A DNA stretch of 64,000 nt from Hormiphora californensis (GCA_020137815.1 CM035354.1:7497987-7561986), one strand, 5' to 3'; counted from the stretch's first letter, positions 1-11,832 are shown. Program-made: numbers and translations. The notes: generated by a model not told the origin, from the letters alone.

Positions 1-780
1 TGACATTTGACTCATCATCTCACCCCCTGATTGACTCATCACCTCACCCCCTGATTGACTCATCACCTCACCCCCTGATTGACTCATCACCTCACCCCCT
101 GATTGACTCATCACCTCACCCCCTAATTGACTCATCACCTCACCCCCTATTGACTCATCACCTCACCCCCTGATTGACTCCTCACCTCACCCCCTGATTG
201 ACTCATCACCTCACCCCCTGATTGACTCCTCACCTCACCCCCTAATTGACTCATCACCTCACCCCCTATTGACTCATCACCTCACCCCCTGATTGACTCC
301 TCACCTCACCCCCTGATTGACTCATCACCTCACCCCCTGATTGACTCATCACTCCCCCGACTCCCCCTTGATCTGTACCCTGAATCCTACTCACCCCCTA
401 TTGACTCCTCACCTCACCCACCCCCTGATTGACTCCTCACCTCACCCCCTTTGGACTCAGCCTCACCTTCACCCCCTATTGGACTCATCACCTCAACCCT
501 ACCTGTTGACTCCATCACCCTGTGACACCTCAACCCACCCCGGATGGACCCATCAACCTCACCCCCTATTGACCTCATCACCTCACCCCCTGATTTGACT
601 CATCACCTCACCCCATGATTACTCCTCACCTCACCCACCTCACCCCCTGATTTACTCATCACCTCACCCCTGATGACTCATCACCTCACCCCCTGATTGA
701 CCTCAATCACTCACCCCTGATTGACTCATCACCTCACCCCCTGATTGACTCATCACCTCACCCCCTGATTGACTCTTCTT
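1..780. repeat. 24-bp minisatellite array
   Basis: Tandem array of a unit of about 24 bp (CTGATTGACTCATCACCTCACCCC) that is regular up to about 340, degenerates between about 340 and 700 and is regular again to 775. Nearly every unit carries TGACTCA, the consensus for AP-1/bZIP dimers. The array starts at or before the window edge. Short open frames through it are low-complexity and not genes. Confidence 0.95.
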
Positions 781-956
781 CGTAACGTTTACCATGATAT
801 AGCTGGATAAAGTGAATCCCGTATGACATCCAATATGAATTGCTTCATGGCCATCATCTTGATTTATGGTAACCAATACAATATAATATTTAGATTGAGT
901 TATAACATTTAGAACGTTTAATTATATCCAATTATAATACCTAAATTATTTTTCAG

Positions 957-3900
957 TGAACCTCGGAACAGCTTTCCTAGTACCAGATCGATGCGAACTA
1001 GTAGCAGATAAGGGTTTCATAAGCGAGTATGTAAGCCATCAATGTCTGTGTCTTATCTCCCTCCATCCTGACCATTCTTTATCAGTGTTACAACTCCCCC
1101 ATTCTATTCGCTATTAATTTCGAACGATGGATTTTCAATGCAACGTGCCCCCATGACAAATTCCAGTACCAAGTATGGCGGGTTCCATGATGCCGATATG
1201 ACCCAACCAAGTGCGTTATGCGGGGCAGCCTTGTGTCATACCGATGATTTGAAAGGTGATTCATTCGTCCCACATTCCGTTAGAGATCTTTGCAAATTGG
1301 TTGTGTGCCACGGATATGATCTGGATAAGTGTGAAAAGAGGAAGAGAAAATTTGTGATGATGTGTGTGATTTTGACGATTGTCACGATGAAATCACTGTG
1401 GAGGGTACACATACGGTTTTAGTGTTGTGCACGTATCTGGGAATGGCTCCCCATAAGCTCGTCATGCACACATGCCATGAGTCTCTTTCAATACAAAAAT
1501 ATCTGTAATCAGGAGGCTGATACGAGAACGTGCGACATTGCAAACTCGAACCTAAGTTCGTGTAAAATGATGAGAAGTTTCAACCAGGAGCTCATGGACA
1601 TTCCGATATTCAACTTTACCCGGTGTGCCCGGATTAAGCATTACAAACGGTATCTAACTTACAATGAACAAGTATATAAAAGATTCAATAGTGACTCTTT
1701 TCGTTACACATACATCCCCAACTGCATGGACCTCATGGACCAGACGAATTGCTCCGATCCTGCCAGGGTAGCATTATCATGTCCCATAGTAGGCTACATG
1801 TCCACCGTTGCAAAGGTAATGGTATGTGACGAGCTACGGGAGGGTCTTTGCGATGACAACTTGGATATCCTCTGTGTGGATGTAACCTCTACCTGCACCA
1901 TCCACAAGCACCAGATTTGTGACGGTACCTCGGACTGCTCCTCAGGACAGGACGAATTAGAGTGCATCAGCGTGAGCACCAAGGGGTGTCACAGAAAAAT
2001 GGATCCCACAATTTCTTCACCAATACCACTAAGTTGGCTAGGAGATGGGGTTGTAGACTGCGTCGGTGGGGAGGATGAGGTATTGGATCTATGGCCTGTG
2101 TGTGGAACAGGTTTTTTTCAAAGGTTCTCAGTGAACGGTCAACAACAGTGTAAGGACGTTTACATCTGTAAATTTGGTCCGAAAACCACAATACCTTCGC
2201 AGCTGCTTTGTGATGGAGTTGACACATGTGGAAATGAAAACAAGGTCTGCCGGAGATTGCTGTCTGAAGTTGTCACCAAGGCAGTCGGAGTTGGAACTTG
2301 GAACAAGTTTATTGGGTATTGTCTACCAGGATTGGAAAGCCTTGAGTTCCTAACTCAAGGGAAGTGCATTCATTTCAGCTATTCTGTCTTCAGAGAGTCG
2401 ACCATACTTGGTATCACAAAGGAGACCCAGGTCTCGGCCCCTACAATGGCTTGCCAATACACCTTCGGTGAGATTTTTCTCCTATTAGCCTGCTCGGGAC
2501 TTTGCTCCGAGCAATGTCCGATCTCCAAAAGTCCACCAAAAATTGATTCATGTCCACACCAATTTAAACGGAAAATATTTACAATAGCAGACGAAAAAAA
2601 GTTAACTTTCGTGACACGGAAAGAAGATTCCTTCGGCCAGGAGATTTTCCAATGCCGGAACAACAAGTGTCTGCCATTTGATAAAGTGTGCAATCTGATA
2701 AATGACTGCGGAGATGGCAGTGATGAAGAGAAATGCAGTAACCACTTTAAATGCAAACAGTCAGCAGATGAACAAGGTAACATTGGGGGACAGTTGCTAC
2801 CCCTCTACAAAGTATGTGACAGTGTCCCTGATTGTGCGGACCTGTCAGACGAATGTAATGAGAGATGCGGTAAACAGATACTTCAGGGGCTTCATCTGAA
2901 GATCGGGGCGTTTCTTCTAGGATTCCTAGCTATCGGGCTGAACTTATGGACAATTGGAACGGTCGGATCGGAACTTCGAAAGGTAAGCAGTCAGGCGTTC
3001 CTGAATAACCGTCTCCTGGTAGCAACGATCAGTCTCGGTGATACGCTTACCGGGATTTATTTGTTAGGCATCGCTGTATACGATACATTAAAAGGTGACA
3101 GGTATTGTGAAAACCAGAACTATTGGTTGGCTAGCAAACAGTGTGATGCTCTGGGCACTGTGAGTACGATGGGAAGCGTTCTATCTTTGGTATCTATGAC
3201 AACTCTTAGCTTGTTAAGAGTGAGGGGCGTTACAGGAGGAATTCGTTCACCCAATACCGAAGTTCTATTTAAACTACCCATCGCCATGTCTTTGGTCATC
3301 ATTCTACTTTCAGTGATTTTCGCCATCTTTCCCGTGATTTTCATCAAAGAGTTTGAAGATGTTTTCGGGAATGGCCAAGTTTGGGATTCGGACCTCAAAT
3401 TTTTCGTTGGCAGAAATGGAAAAGCAGCACACTGGGAGGTAATTGAGAGTTACTATGGACGGATTCAAAGGGACCAAGTAGCACAGGAGCCATGGGACAA
3501 GATCACATTATTGATAAAAGGAATGTACACAAGTGACTACGGAAACTTGGATGGTTTAAATTCTCTAGTTGGTTTCTATGGTAATGAAGGAGTTTGCCTT
3601 TTCAAGTTTTTTGTGTTGCCCCAGGATCCCCAGTTTACATTTTCCCTTATCTACCAGATATTGACTGTCGTGTGCTTGGCAACCATTTGTACTTGTTACA
3701 TGGTGATTGAAGGTGCTTCTAGAAGAAGTTTAGCCAATTTAAATATGAACAATGATCAACAAAATAATCCGGCCCTCCAGGAACGGTTGAAGCAGCAGCA
3801 AAAAACGCAACGGAAAGTTACTCTAATCATCGTAACGGATTTAGTATGCTGGCTACCTATCCTAGTCACCTCATTCTGCCACATGACTGAGCTGGTAGAT

Positions 3901-4167
3901 GCCACGCCCTACTACGGCATCTTTTCTGTCATCGTCCTACCCATCAATTCCGTGCTAAACCCCCTGCTGTACAGCAATCACATATATGATTCCATCGAGA
4001 AAGTTACTGGATGGCTTGAAAAGCAGTTCGCTTCCTTGGCGTCACTGTTAACAATGTGCTGGTCACCGATAGTAATTGAAGGACAGCAACCAGAGAATAT
4101 CGAAATGAGAAATCTGGGATCGAACACAGTGAATGTAACTTCCAACACATCGGTGTGTAGTGGTTAA
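957..4167 (+). CDS. LDLa-repeat 7TM receptor (class A GPCR), 5' part disrupted
   Basis: The solid reading frame is 1477-4167 (896 codons, no intron). The extracellular part is Cys-rich with LDL-receptor class A modules, for example ICDGTSDCSSGQDELEC near residue 145, CNLINDCGDGSDEEKC near 405 and a last one ending near 465. Seven hydrophobic helices follow at about 475-500, 512-535, 556-582, 597-625, 721-747, 779-805 and 811-838. TM7 ends NPLLYS, an NPxxY-like motif, and TM3 ends LLRVRG, keeping the Arg of DRY without the acidic residue. Architecture resembles GRL101-type receptors but I see no leucine-rich repeats. Likely plasma-membrane receptor coupling to G proteins; the ligand is unknown. 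Upstream, 1086-1480 also looks Cys-rich and coding (for example CDDVCDFDDCHDE near 1350) but switches frame about three times next to short homopolymers. A small exon may lie at 957-1026. The true start is unresolved; ATG 1477 is only the first Met of the open frame. Confidence 0.8.
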
Positions 4168-4240
4168 CTACTCTCCTCGAATCCAGATGGTCCGGGGTTC
4201 AAATACCGGTCCTGACGCAGCCGATATGTGAATTGAAGGG
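4150..4240 (+). repeat. tRNA-derived SINE head
   Basis: The stretch has a Pol III A-box-like TAGTGGTTAAC (about 4157) and a B-box-like GGGGTTCAAATACC (about 4194) with tRNA-like spacing, and resembles tRNA-Glu/Asp types. The flanks ATCGG and CCGAT could pair as an acceptor stem. It overlaps the last codons and TAA stop of the receptor gene. No intact cloverleaf was demonstrated, so a SINE or tRNA pseudogene is preferred over a functional tRNA. Confidence 0.45.
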
Positions 4241-5040
4241 ACTGGAAATGACATAATTATTGCATACACTATAACACAATCTTGGGGTGGCAACCGACTA
4301 TACTGAAGAGATACCGAAAGGACCGTATTATATATCCGGATATTTAGATTTGCTTTTAGTTATTTCTAAATGGAATCCTAACCAACAATAATAATAAGGC
4401 TCACTTGAATTGTTGTTTGGTTTTTCCTTTGCTTTGTTAGTTTGATAATATCGTTCGTTCGTAAGAGAGATTGGAGTGGCCAAAAGTTTATGAGGAGAAT
4501 TAGAATGAAAAGGATGATGATGTACTGGCGACCGGTACATCAGCATCCTTCTCATTCGTTTGTACGTGGGAGGATTATGAAATTCAATTTGAATGTTGAT
4601 AAATTAAAATATTCGCCTTGTTTAATTTCATCATTATCATTTACCAACGAATTACCCGTTTACTTATCTTTGACAGCCGGGAGAAAAAAAAACTTAACTT
4701 CCTCATCAATCATAATCTATCTCTATCTAGTTTCCTGACCCCGAAATACAGCGAATCATTAACAAAGCTTTCTAGGTAGTCCAGGGGTGTGAGGGAGGGG
4801 GCAGTCCACTTGGCCACGTAAATTGTTTTCTTGCCTCCTCTTTTTCGGGTTGGAAAATGGAAGCTTGTTCCTTGACCCTTCTTCCAGCGTACCGCTCGAA
4901 ACCGAATAGAAAATACTCGGCAGACTCTCACCGTTTTCTCCGCCAGTGAGGGTAAGGCGTTGTCGTGAGCGACCCAGACGCTGCGCAAGGTTTGAAGCGG
5001 AAAAAAACACGAAGCCGGAAAAAGATGGGTGCCAAAAAAG
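4241..5040. other. intergenic, no gene seen
   Basis: AT-rich sequence with short spurious open frames. A small imperfect inverted repeat around 4518-4550 (GATGTAC..GTACATC) is the only structure noted. Confidence 0.6.
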
Positions 5041-5054
5041 TTGACTCACTAAAT

Positions 5055-5079
5055 GTAAATGTAAATGTAAATGTAATAT
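5055..5079 (-). repeat. short TGTAAA tandem tail
   Basis: Four copies of a 6-bp unit (ACATTT on the minus strand) lie downstream of the minus-strand ORF1-like remnant. Short tandem tails of this kind are common at the 3' end of non-LTR retrotransposons, so this may mark the end of that element. Inference. Confidence 0.4.
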
Positions 5080-5217
5080 ATGCATTTAATATACCACTTT
5101 CTAGTGTAAATAATACGGTGTCCGTATTGATAGCCAACGCTATACGAACACACACACTTCCTAAAGTGGTTATAAGACCAAAACACACGAACGTTCTACG
5201 TAAATATACGAAACGAG

Positions 5218-5893
5218 TTAGTAACCCATTTTAATGATCCCGTTTTGAATGTAATATTTCCCATTTGGATCTTCCAGTCTAAGCCTCTTTACGGTTTCTA
5301 CTAGTTGTTTTCGTTCCTTTTGTTGAACAGGAGTTAGATCCGGTGAGAAAAATACAGATGAAAAGTTTTCCGATTGTTTCAAGAGTTTTGCTTTCCTAAG
5401 AAGTGCTAACAGAGATTCTCTGCTCTCCAGAGAGATAACCAGTGGTCTCGTTTTGGAACTTGAATCCAGTTTTTGGCCGACTCGTTTCATTGATTTAGTA
5501 ACAGGTTTCTCATTTAACTCTTCGAATAGTTCTTTCACTGAGATTGAATCAACTCGGGTTGTAGACTCAGGTAAACCAAACACCACAAGGTTTTTAGCTC
5601 TATCAGGCTCCACCACTGCATTGCTAGACGCTGAGCTCCGAGGGGTTGCTGCATTTTTCACTACCTTAGGAGTTAGGGGTGATCACAGAGCAGTTTTGAC
5701 TCAAAACGGTAGAATATGCTTTCATTTTAGCAACAGAACTGGACGCAGCCTCGAGATGGCGGTCTTGTAGAGCGATAATCTTCTTCTGTAGGTCAATTAC
5801 AGAGATCCGATGCTTATCAAGTTCCTCCTTGTATTTCTGCATGCGCAGTTCAGCTTCTTTCACTTTACAATCCATGACATGCTGAGAATTCAT
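5218..5893 (-). pseudogene. LINE ORF1p-like remnant (coiled coil + RRM-like), frameshifted
   Basis: Read on the minus strand, 5893-5666 encodes a charged helical segment with heptad character, probably a coiled coil. It stops, and a second frame from 5661 to 5218 encodes a compact domain with KNLVVFGLPES, a basic middle (MKRVGQ, RPLVISL) and FFSPDLTPVQQKERKQL. This layout, coiled coil followed by an RRM-like nucleic-acid-binding domain, is typical of ORF1 proteins of L1-type and related elements. The single frame change between the two parts indicates a decayed copy. It is not the ORF1 of the neighbouring reverse transcriptase, because that gene lies upstream of it on the same strand, in the wrong order. 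No ORF2 follows it before the TGTAAA tail. Confidence 0.6.
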
Positions 5894-6053
5894 ATACCGA
5901 TTTACAACACGTATACTGCTAACAATAGTCCTGTTACTCAGATTAATAACCTCCTCAATTTCTAAAAGGGGGTTAAAATGGGATTAGATAACAATATCAA
6001 TATAAAAACACCGGTCTCCCATGGGGGAGAAGATTAATAAATTACTGCATTGA

Positions 6054-8105
6054 TTAAAATTGATTAAATCGGGTAGAATTAAAAGAATTATATAATAAGT
6101 TAATATCTTGTTTTTCACTCTTGTATTGTATTGTTTTGGTAAACTTATTGCCTCTATGGCCCCTTAAACTGATCACAGTTGTTCTGAGCAGGGTGAAGGA
6201 CAATCGCTGCCTGATATAACGGATGGTATCAGGATAAGCCTGTTTGGTTTTGTCAGCAAGCAGCTTTGCTAGGCGCCTGTAGAATTTTTCTGCCTCGTTG
6301 CCCAGGGCACCAGTTATTGAAAACACAAGAGGGCAAAAACAGCTCTGCTCGACCTCAAGGACCCGTTCGTTATAGCACCGTTTTTTCTCGTCCTCGTGCC
6401 GTTTCAGAGCTGTGTCGAGCGGGATGGCACTGTTGGTGGGTGCCAATGGATTAAAGATACGAACATCCGTGTAAATTTTGTCCATAGGAAGCCAAAAGTC
6501 CCTGGCAGCAACATCGAGGCGAGCATCGTTTGCAGTGTTCGCGGACTTTAGCCGGAACGTTTCGCCAGTGATTGGGAGAAGATGGGGTTCTCTTGAAACA
6601 TCACGGCATCCGGCCTCTTTCAACAAGTTTGCAGTAAGGTCCCGGATCTCATTGTGTCGGAGCTGTACGTAACCGCCAAGATGACAAGAGAGGCTGTGTT
6701 CAGTGGTGTTAGGTTTTCCACACGGACAATTTGGTGGTCTACCCTCAAGTTCCAAGCAGTAGCGGAGGGACATGGAGTCCCAGAACTCCTGTTTGTTCAG
6801 ATTGAACCTATGTTCCTTGAGGGGGAGAGATGTTACCCATATGGAAGACCCTCGCCGTGTTCTCTCTTGGTGGAAACGCTGTTCGTTGGGTGGTAGTGCC
6901 TCTCTCACAAGTTCTTCAGCCTTGGTCTGGTTCAGCCGTTTGGTGGTCAACATCTCGGATTTTGCAGACTCCAGCTCCCGCTTAAGCAAGTGCAAACTCT
7001 CTGGATCAAATTGTGTTTTCTGTTCGTTTATGATTTTGGAGAGAGGTGCAGTAGCCGCTGCAGAACTGGCGTATTCAAAATCCGCGATCTCGACGGGGTT
7101 GAAGATTCCAAGGCCCCCATGGCGGGCAGGGAGTGACAGAAGTTTCCGATTGTTTGGGGTCAGTTGGTTGCTGATTGTTTTTGGGATGAAAGTGGATGAT
7201 ATGATGTCTTCCAGTGGCTGGAAGAGATCAGAGATGTCCTTGGTAGTTCTCATAATAAACAACCACCGTTTGGAGAGTCCCATGATGTAAGCAGAGAATG
7301 ATGGATGGGGCTCAGATGTTGAAAAATCAGATAAGTCTGTAAGCTCTTGGGCCCACGTCTCAACCTGTTGACTGACGTACTGTTTCTTAAACTCGTCGGT
7401 ACCTAGGGGAGCTCCGAGATATCTTTGTCCCTCTGATGTAATATGCACACCTGTGTCCTTGAAAATAGAGCTGGCAGTGTTCTCAAGCCCAGGTTTGACG
7501 ATCAGCACAGACTTCTTTCCATTGGGGAAGTAGCCTAATCCTGGGCCAACTTCGCACAGAATGTCCCACCACTTCCGCATAGCCAAGAGTTTCCCAACAG
7601 ATGCACCGTCATCGGCAAAGAAAATCTGTGCACAGTCTGCCTCGGAAAGGGCTGATATGAGAGGATTCAGGCTGATGCAGTACCAGGGAGATGCAAGGTT
7701 GCAACCCTGAGTGGTGCCTTCACTACTCAGAATGAAAGTGCCGTTCTGTAGGAAAAGTTTGGCAGGGGATCGGTAGATGTTGATCGTGAAGGTGGCGAGC
7801 GGGGGGCAAAGATAGCGGAGATTGACGAGGGCGGTTGCCCGATTAAGCACATTAAAGGCGTTGGTTGCATCCGCTAAGAGCACTCCCTCAGAGCCATCGT
7901 CATCAAACATGCTAGACATGCTGTGGACGGCAGCCTCAATTCCACCCTGAAGACCGGAGGCAAGCTGCAGTGGTAGTGGAGAGCGCAGCTCCAGACCGCG
8001 CAATTCCAAGCCGCGCATTTTGTTCTTGTTTGTGCGCGCTCTGCCACTTGTTCGTCCGTATAGTGGAGAGCGCAGCTCCAGACCGCGCAATTCCAAGCCG
8101 CGCAT
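6054..8105 (-). mobile_element. 5'-truncated non-LTR retrotransposon: reverse transcriptase + restriction-like endonuclease
   Basis: An open frame of 683 codons. The RT motifs start abruptly: LLADATNAFN (motif A), EGTTQGCNLASPWY, then FFADDGAS near residue 160 with FADD instead of YADD, and YLGAPLG downstream. The C-terminal third has CPCGKPNTTEHSLSC, a CxC(x7)HxxxC knuckle, followed by RLDVAARDFW and DVRIFNP. This fits the zinc knuckle and PD-(D/E)xK-type nuclease of RLE-bearing elements (R2/R4-like); the nuclease assignment is inference. The RT fingers and any N-terminal DNA-binding domain are missing, and the first 45 or so residues are translated from an unrelated GC-rich tandem repeat, so the element is 5'-truncated. 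The remaining frame has no stop, which suggests a fairly recent insertion. It would copy its RNA into DNA at a nicked target in the nucleus. Confidence 0.85.
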
Positions 8106-8147
8106 TTTGTTCTTGTTTGTGCGCGCTCTGCCACTTGTTCGTCCGTA
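7974..8147. repeat. 87-bp GC-rich tandem duplication
   Basis: Two nearly identical copies, 7974-8060 and 8061-8147, containing GCGCAGCTCCAGACCGCGC. The second ends exactly where the 4.2-kb duplicated unit begins. It overlaps the artificial N terminus of the reverse-transcriptase frame. Confidence 0.9.
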
Positions 8148-8282
8148 CTCGAGCCAAACCAGAAATTTTTCATTTCCACTTCGGTGGATTCTGGGAGGTT
8201 TGATCCGGATGCTCTGTGCGATTTCGATGTTCTTTCCTTGTATTCTGTTTTATTTGTGCCGTTCTTGATAATGATTCCAAAG

Positions 8283-8456
8283 TTATAAATTCATCTTTCC
8301 CCATAATTTAGCTACTTTTTTGATGTTTTTCGTTGAGAGAAATTTTTGAAAAAGCTTGAGCAGCCTTGACTTTACCTCAGCGTTAGCAGTGTCGTCATCA
8401 CGCAGCTCCTTGAGTCTACGTTTATGCTTCTCCACTTGATCATAATCGTCAACCAT
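8283..8456 (-). CDS. possible 57-residue ORF or first exon, copy A
   Basis: The minus strand has an ATG at 8456 and an open frame of 57 codons, starting MVDDYDQVEKHKRRLKELRD and ending KLWGKMNL. It is charged and probably helical, with no signal peptide. After codon 27 there is a GTAAAG that could be a splice donor, so it could be a first exon instead. The family is not recognised. The same frame is present in copy B. Confidence 0.25.
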   Translation of the reverse strand: MVDDYDQVEKHKRRLKELRDDDTANAEVKSRLLKLFQKFLSTKNIKKVAKLWGKMNL

Positions 8457-9229
8457 TTTGGCTCAAATTAATTCGTTTAAAGTAGTGTTGAAAAGTTTGA
8501 AACTTTTGGAAATTTGGATTTTAGTATAATCAAAACTTGTTTGTTTCATTTTGATTTTTGAACCTGTACCTCCTCCGCATTTATCACTTACCTGTCGTTC
8601 AATTTAACGAATTGGGCTAGTGTGCTATACATTTCGATATCTCTCGAAATCTTTTGCGAGTGGAGATTTTGGTCATAAAATAATTTGAGTGTATTCTTTT
8701 TACAATATAACTAGTTGAAGCTTCTAAAGTAAACAACACCCACTGCACCTCTGTTTGAAAATACAGTTGCCTGAAAACCACCACCTCTGATACAGATAGA
8801 ATCAAAACCCAGACAATGATCCATCAGAACTATATTTCATAAACCAAGTGAGTTGTCTTGGAGATTCTCGATCGCAGGATATTCTAGTAACAACTGTTTT
8901 TACATCTTTCTACACCAATGTCGCAACATTATCCTCTACAATATATGACTATCTTTGCGCTACCCAGCTCAGGTGCCAACTGATATATGATAAACACAGG
9001 AATAAAGACTACAGCACATTTTCACTGCGGTAGCCAGGACTTTCACGATCGAACGATAATCAAAATTTGGAAGACTGGGATGCTGTTGGAACATGAGACC
9101 AAGCTTCTACAACGTCTATGGCTAGGCAGGATTGCTATAGAACGTGGACTACAGTGAACACTCACACAACCAATAGTAAGCTAGAGGTGAATTATCGCAG
9201 TAATACTACAGTAATAGTAATATTTTCCC

Positions 9230-9640
9230 TTCCCTTGGCCTTCCCTTGGCCTTCTCTTGGCCTTCCCTTGGCCTTCCCTTGGCCTTCCCTTCCCTTCCCT
9301 TCCCTTCCCTTCCCTTCCCTTCCCTTCCCTTCCCTTCCCTTCCCTTCCCTTCCCTTCCCTTCCGTTCCCTTCCCTTCCCTTCCCTTCCCTTCCCTTCCCT
9401 TCCCTTCCCTTCCCTTCCCTTCCCTTCCCTTCCCTTCCCTTCCCTTCCCTTCCCTTCCCTTCCCTTCCCTTCCCTTCCCTTCCCTTCCCTTCCCTTCCCT
9501 TCCCTTCCCTTCCCTTCCCTTCCCTTCCCTTCCCTTCCCTTCCCTTCCCTTCCCTTCCCTTCCTTTCCCTTCCTTTCCCTTCCCTTCCCTTCCCTTCCCT
9601 CCCTTCCCTTCCCTTTCTTTTCCTTTCAAAACTCTGCCTA
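9230..9640. repeat. (CCTTC)n pentanucleotide microsatellite
   Basis: About 400 bp of CCCTT/CCTTC repeats, bordered on the left by degenerate CTTGGCCTTCC units. Purine/pyrimidine asymmetry is complete. Open frames of Pro-Ser-Leu-Phe through it are artefacts. Confidence 0.97.
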
Positions 9641-9759
9641 TACGTAACTCCCCCCTCCTTCTCCCTGCTGCAGGTTCAGTTGATTGGAAATGGGGGTAGG
9701 GCACTCAGACTACCCACACGAGTTAGGTAGCTCATTATTGATCCCACTAAACAGATGAT

Positions 9760-10130
9760 ATAGGAGATGTTGTTACCTTTACTGTTGACCATAACACCAC
9801 CGAGTGTTCCACTGGAGCCTGGAGGAGTTCTTATACAGGGTAACTTGTCAGGATTGACTGTTATGTCAAGGCTTTTTAATCGTCAAAGCTCTGTTATACC
9901 AAAATCATGTTTTACACGTTTTCCCTCCCCCTCAGGACTTCACACTGCGCTATCAGAACGGACCAGTAATAATCGAGAGTTACTACTACACCCCTAACCA
10001 TGTGGCTGCTGGTTGATCCAAGTTGGTTGGGGATAGATGAGATCCGGTTGATATAGGTGTCTGTGTGGGGCTGTGGCTAGTGTTACTGTCAGTTATGTCA
10101 GGATGGTCCTGTTGAGAAAAACCACGCCCC

Positions 10131-10207
<77 letters not shown>

Positions 10208-11832
10208 GAGAAAGAGAGAGGGCCGAGGGGTGGGTACTGGATACTGGGTAGTGAGAGAAACCTTCTCCAAATCGTGTCTCATATCGTCTAACACTCCAAA
10301 TAAGCTTTCCAAAATATATTTATTAAACTCTTTTGGGTGGGGTGGTGTTCAAGAGGTCAGCCAAAATTTTACACTGACTCATCGTTATTGCCTGGCTCTA
10401 CCCTCTTTGCGTGCGCCCGCCCTCTTTTACAAATGTAAACGAGGGTTATAACGTCGTTATGGCTCTCATGCAGCATGCTGAGAATTTAGATATATTAGGG
10501 ATGCCAACCTACTCAGTACTCTTGACATCATATCTATAACCCACACACTCAATTCCAGGTGTTCAACGGTTGATTGTCCTTCTCAAAAATAGTCCATCAG
10601 AGGATAACTACTATCTCACACATCAACAGCTACAGCTGCATGTGGAACAGGAAAGGAAGCAGTGAATCACTGTCAGTGATCGATGGGAAAAGGGGTTATG
10701 TTGCATGTCACGCCCCTCTGTTCGCCGTCAAGTGGTTATGGCATCGACATTATAAGGTGAGAGCAACCAGTGGTAGATTATGCTTTTTAGTTCTCTATAT
10801 TTTAGTTGACAAATGACAAGTCAAAATATTTTAATTCTCTAATTATTTTCTCTCACCCTACCTGCTAGCTACCATTCTATGAATCCTCAATCCACCCTCA
10901 GTAGCTGTCACTCTCTCGCTCTGGCTCTATCTACTTCTCTCCGCCTCTCTCAATCTCCTCTCTCTCTCTCTTTCGTTGTATGTAGCTGTAGTACGGGATA
11001 AGATCTCGCGTATGTGATCCTATCCTTCTTGTGGGTGATTGTGTTGCAGGACTGGATCACTCGAATGTGATGTTAGGTTTTATCAGTTGTTTAGCAGACA
11101 TAAACCCTGGCCCCTGCCCTTACTCAACAACTGCCCATAGTAATCCCTGGCAACCGTTTATCTTCCCTGGGTGGTATTAATTCAACAACCTTCTTTTTTC
11201 ATTTTTGGTGACCCCCCGAAATTTATAAAACTTTCCTAGTAACCCTATAGGCCCGGCCCTGGCCCCTGGGGCCCGAACAACATGACACTTGCTATTCCCA
11301 AGATAGCAGATATAATATATAACATATTCTCTCTACAGATAACGTTACGATTAGTCGAACACTGTTTCACCTTTACCAACACTCTTTTTACCCTCTAACA
11401 CCCCTTCCCTCTCAGGAAAGAGATCTTGAAGAGGAACAGCCCGGCCCAGCAGCCAAGAGATCTCAGCTGGAAGCTATGACCCAGACTGATAAGGAAATCA
11501 CATCTCGACCTGAAGCTTATGATGTGGAGGATTACTGTGATAAGGTTTGTGTCCAGCTCTAGCCTCTAATCCCAGTTAGGTTGTTTTTCTCAATCGCCTA
11601 ACTGCTAATTTACACTCTCGTTTACTGGTATAGCCCATGTTATATCTAATCACTTAACACCTGCTATCTGAACCGAAACCCCAGTTTCTATCTATCTCAC
11701 ACCAACACCCCTAACTCACCCCCTGATTAACCAGGCCCTAATAACACCCCATCTCCTCCTCTCCAGGACCACTCAGAGCCGGAATTCGACTTTCGAGTTG
11801 ACTGTAACAAACTGCACCACATGATACTATGA
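9760..11832 (+). pseudogene. unidentified spliced gene or gene fragment, copy A
   Basis: Several exon-like blocks have good splice borders and codon-like content. A first block lies near 9765-9839. Another is 9936-10011 ([20 protein letters not shown]). It joins in phase to 10559 (VQRLIVLLKNSPSEDNYYLT). Next is 11416-11544 (starts ERDLEEEQPGPAAKR, ends VEDYCDK). The last is 11767-11832 (DHSEPEFDFRVD, then stop). The third block hits a stop at 10663. An overlapping second frame (SVIDGKRGYVACHAPLFAVK) runs to a strong donor at 10756, so a frameshift probably lies near 10660 in both copies. I do not recognise the protein. It may be a decayed gene or one whose exon structure I have not resolved. 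AATAAA at about 11986 could be its poly(A) signal. Confidence 0.4.
10133..10205. repeat. (GA)n microsatellite
   Basis: Pure GA dinucleotide tract in an intron-like part of copy A; the counterpart in copy B at about 14312-14395 is interrupted by GG steps. Confidence 0.97.

Noticed and set aside
1-780. Regularly spaced short repeats resembling a CRISPR array
   Set aside because: Contiguous tandem minisatellite without unique spacers, in an animal genome.
5218-8105. A single LINE with ORF1 and ORF2
   Set aside because: On the minus strand the RT comes before the ORF1-like part, the reverse of the normal order, and RLE elements normally have one ORF.
9118-9730. Long open frames of Pro-Ser-Leu-Phe or Arg-Glu-Gly-Lys repeats on both strands
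   Set aside because: Translation of the CCTTC pentanucleotide microsatellite; no stop is possible in a pure repeat of this kind.
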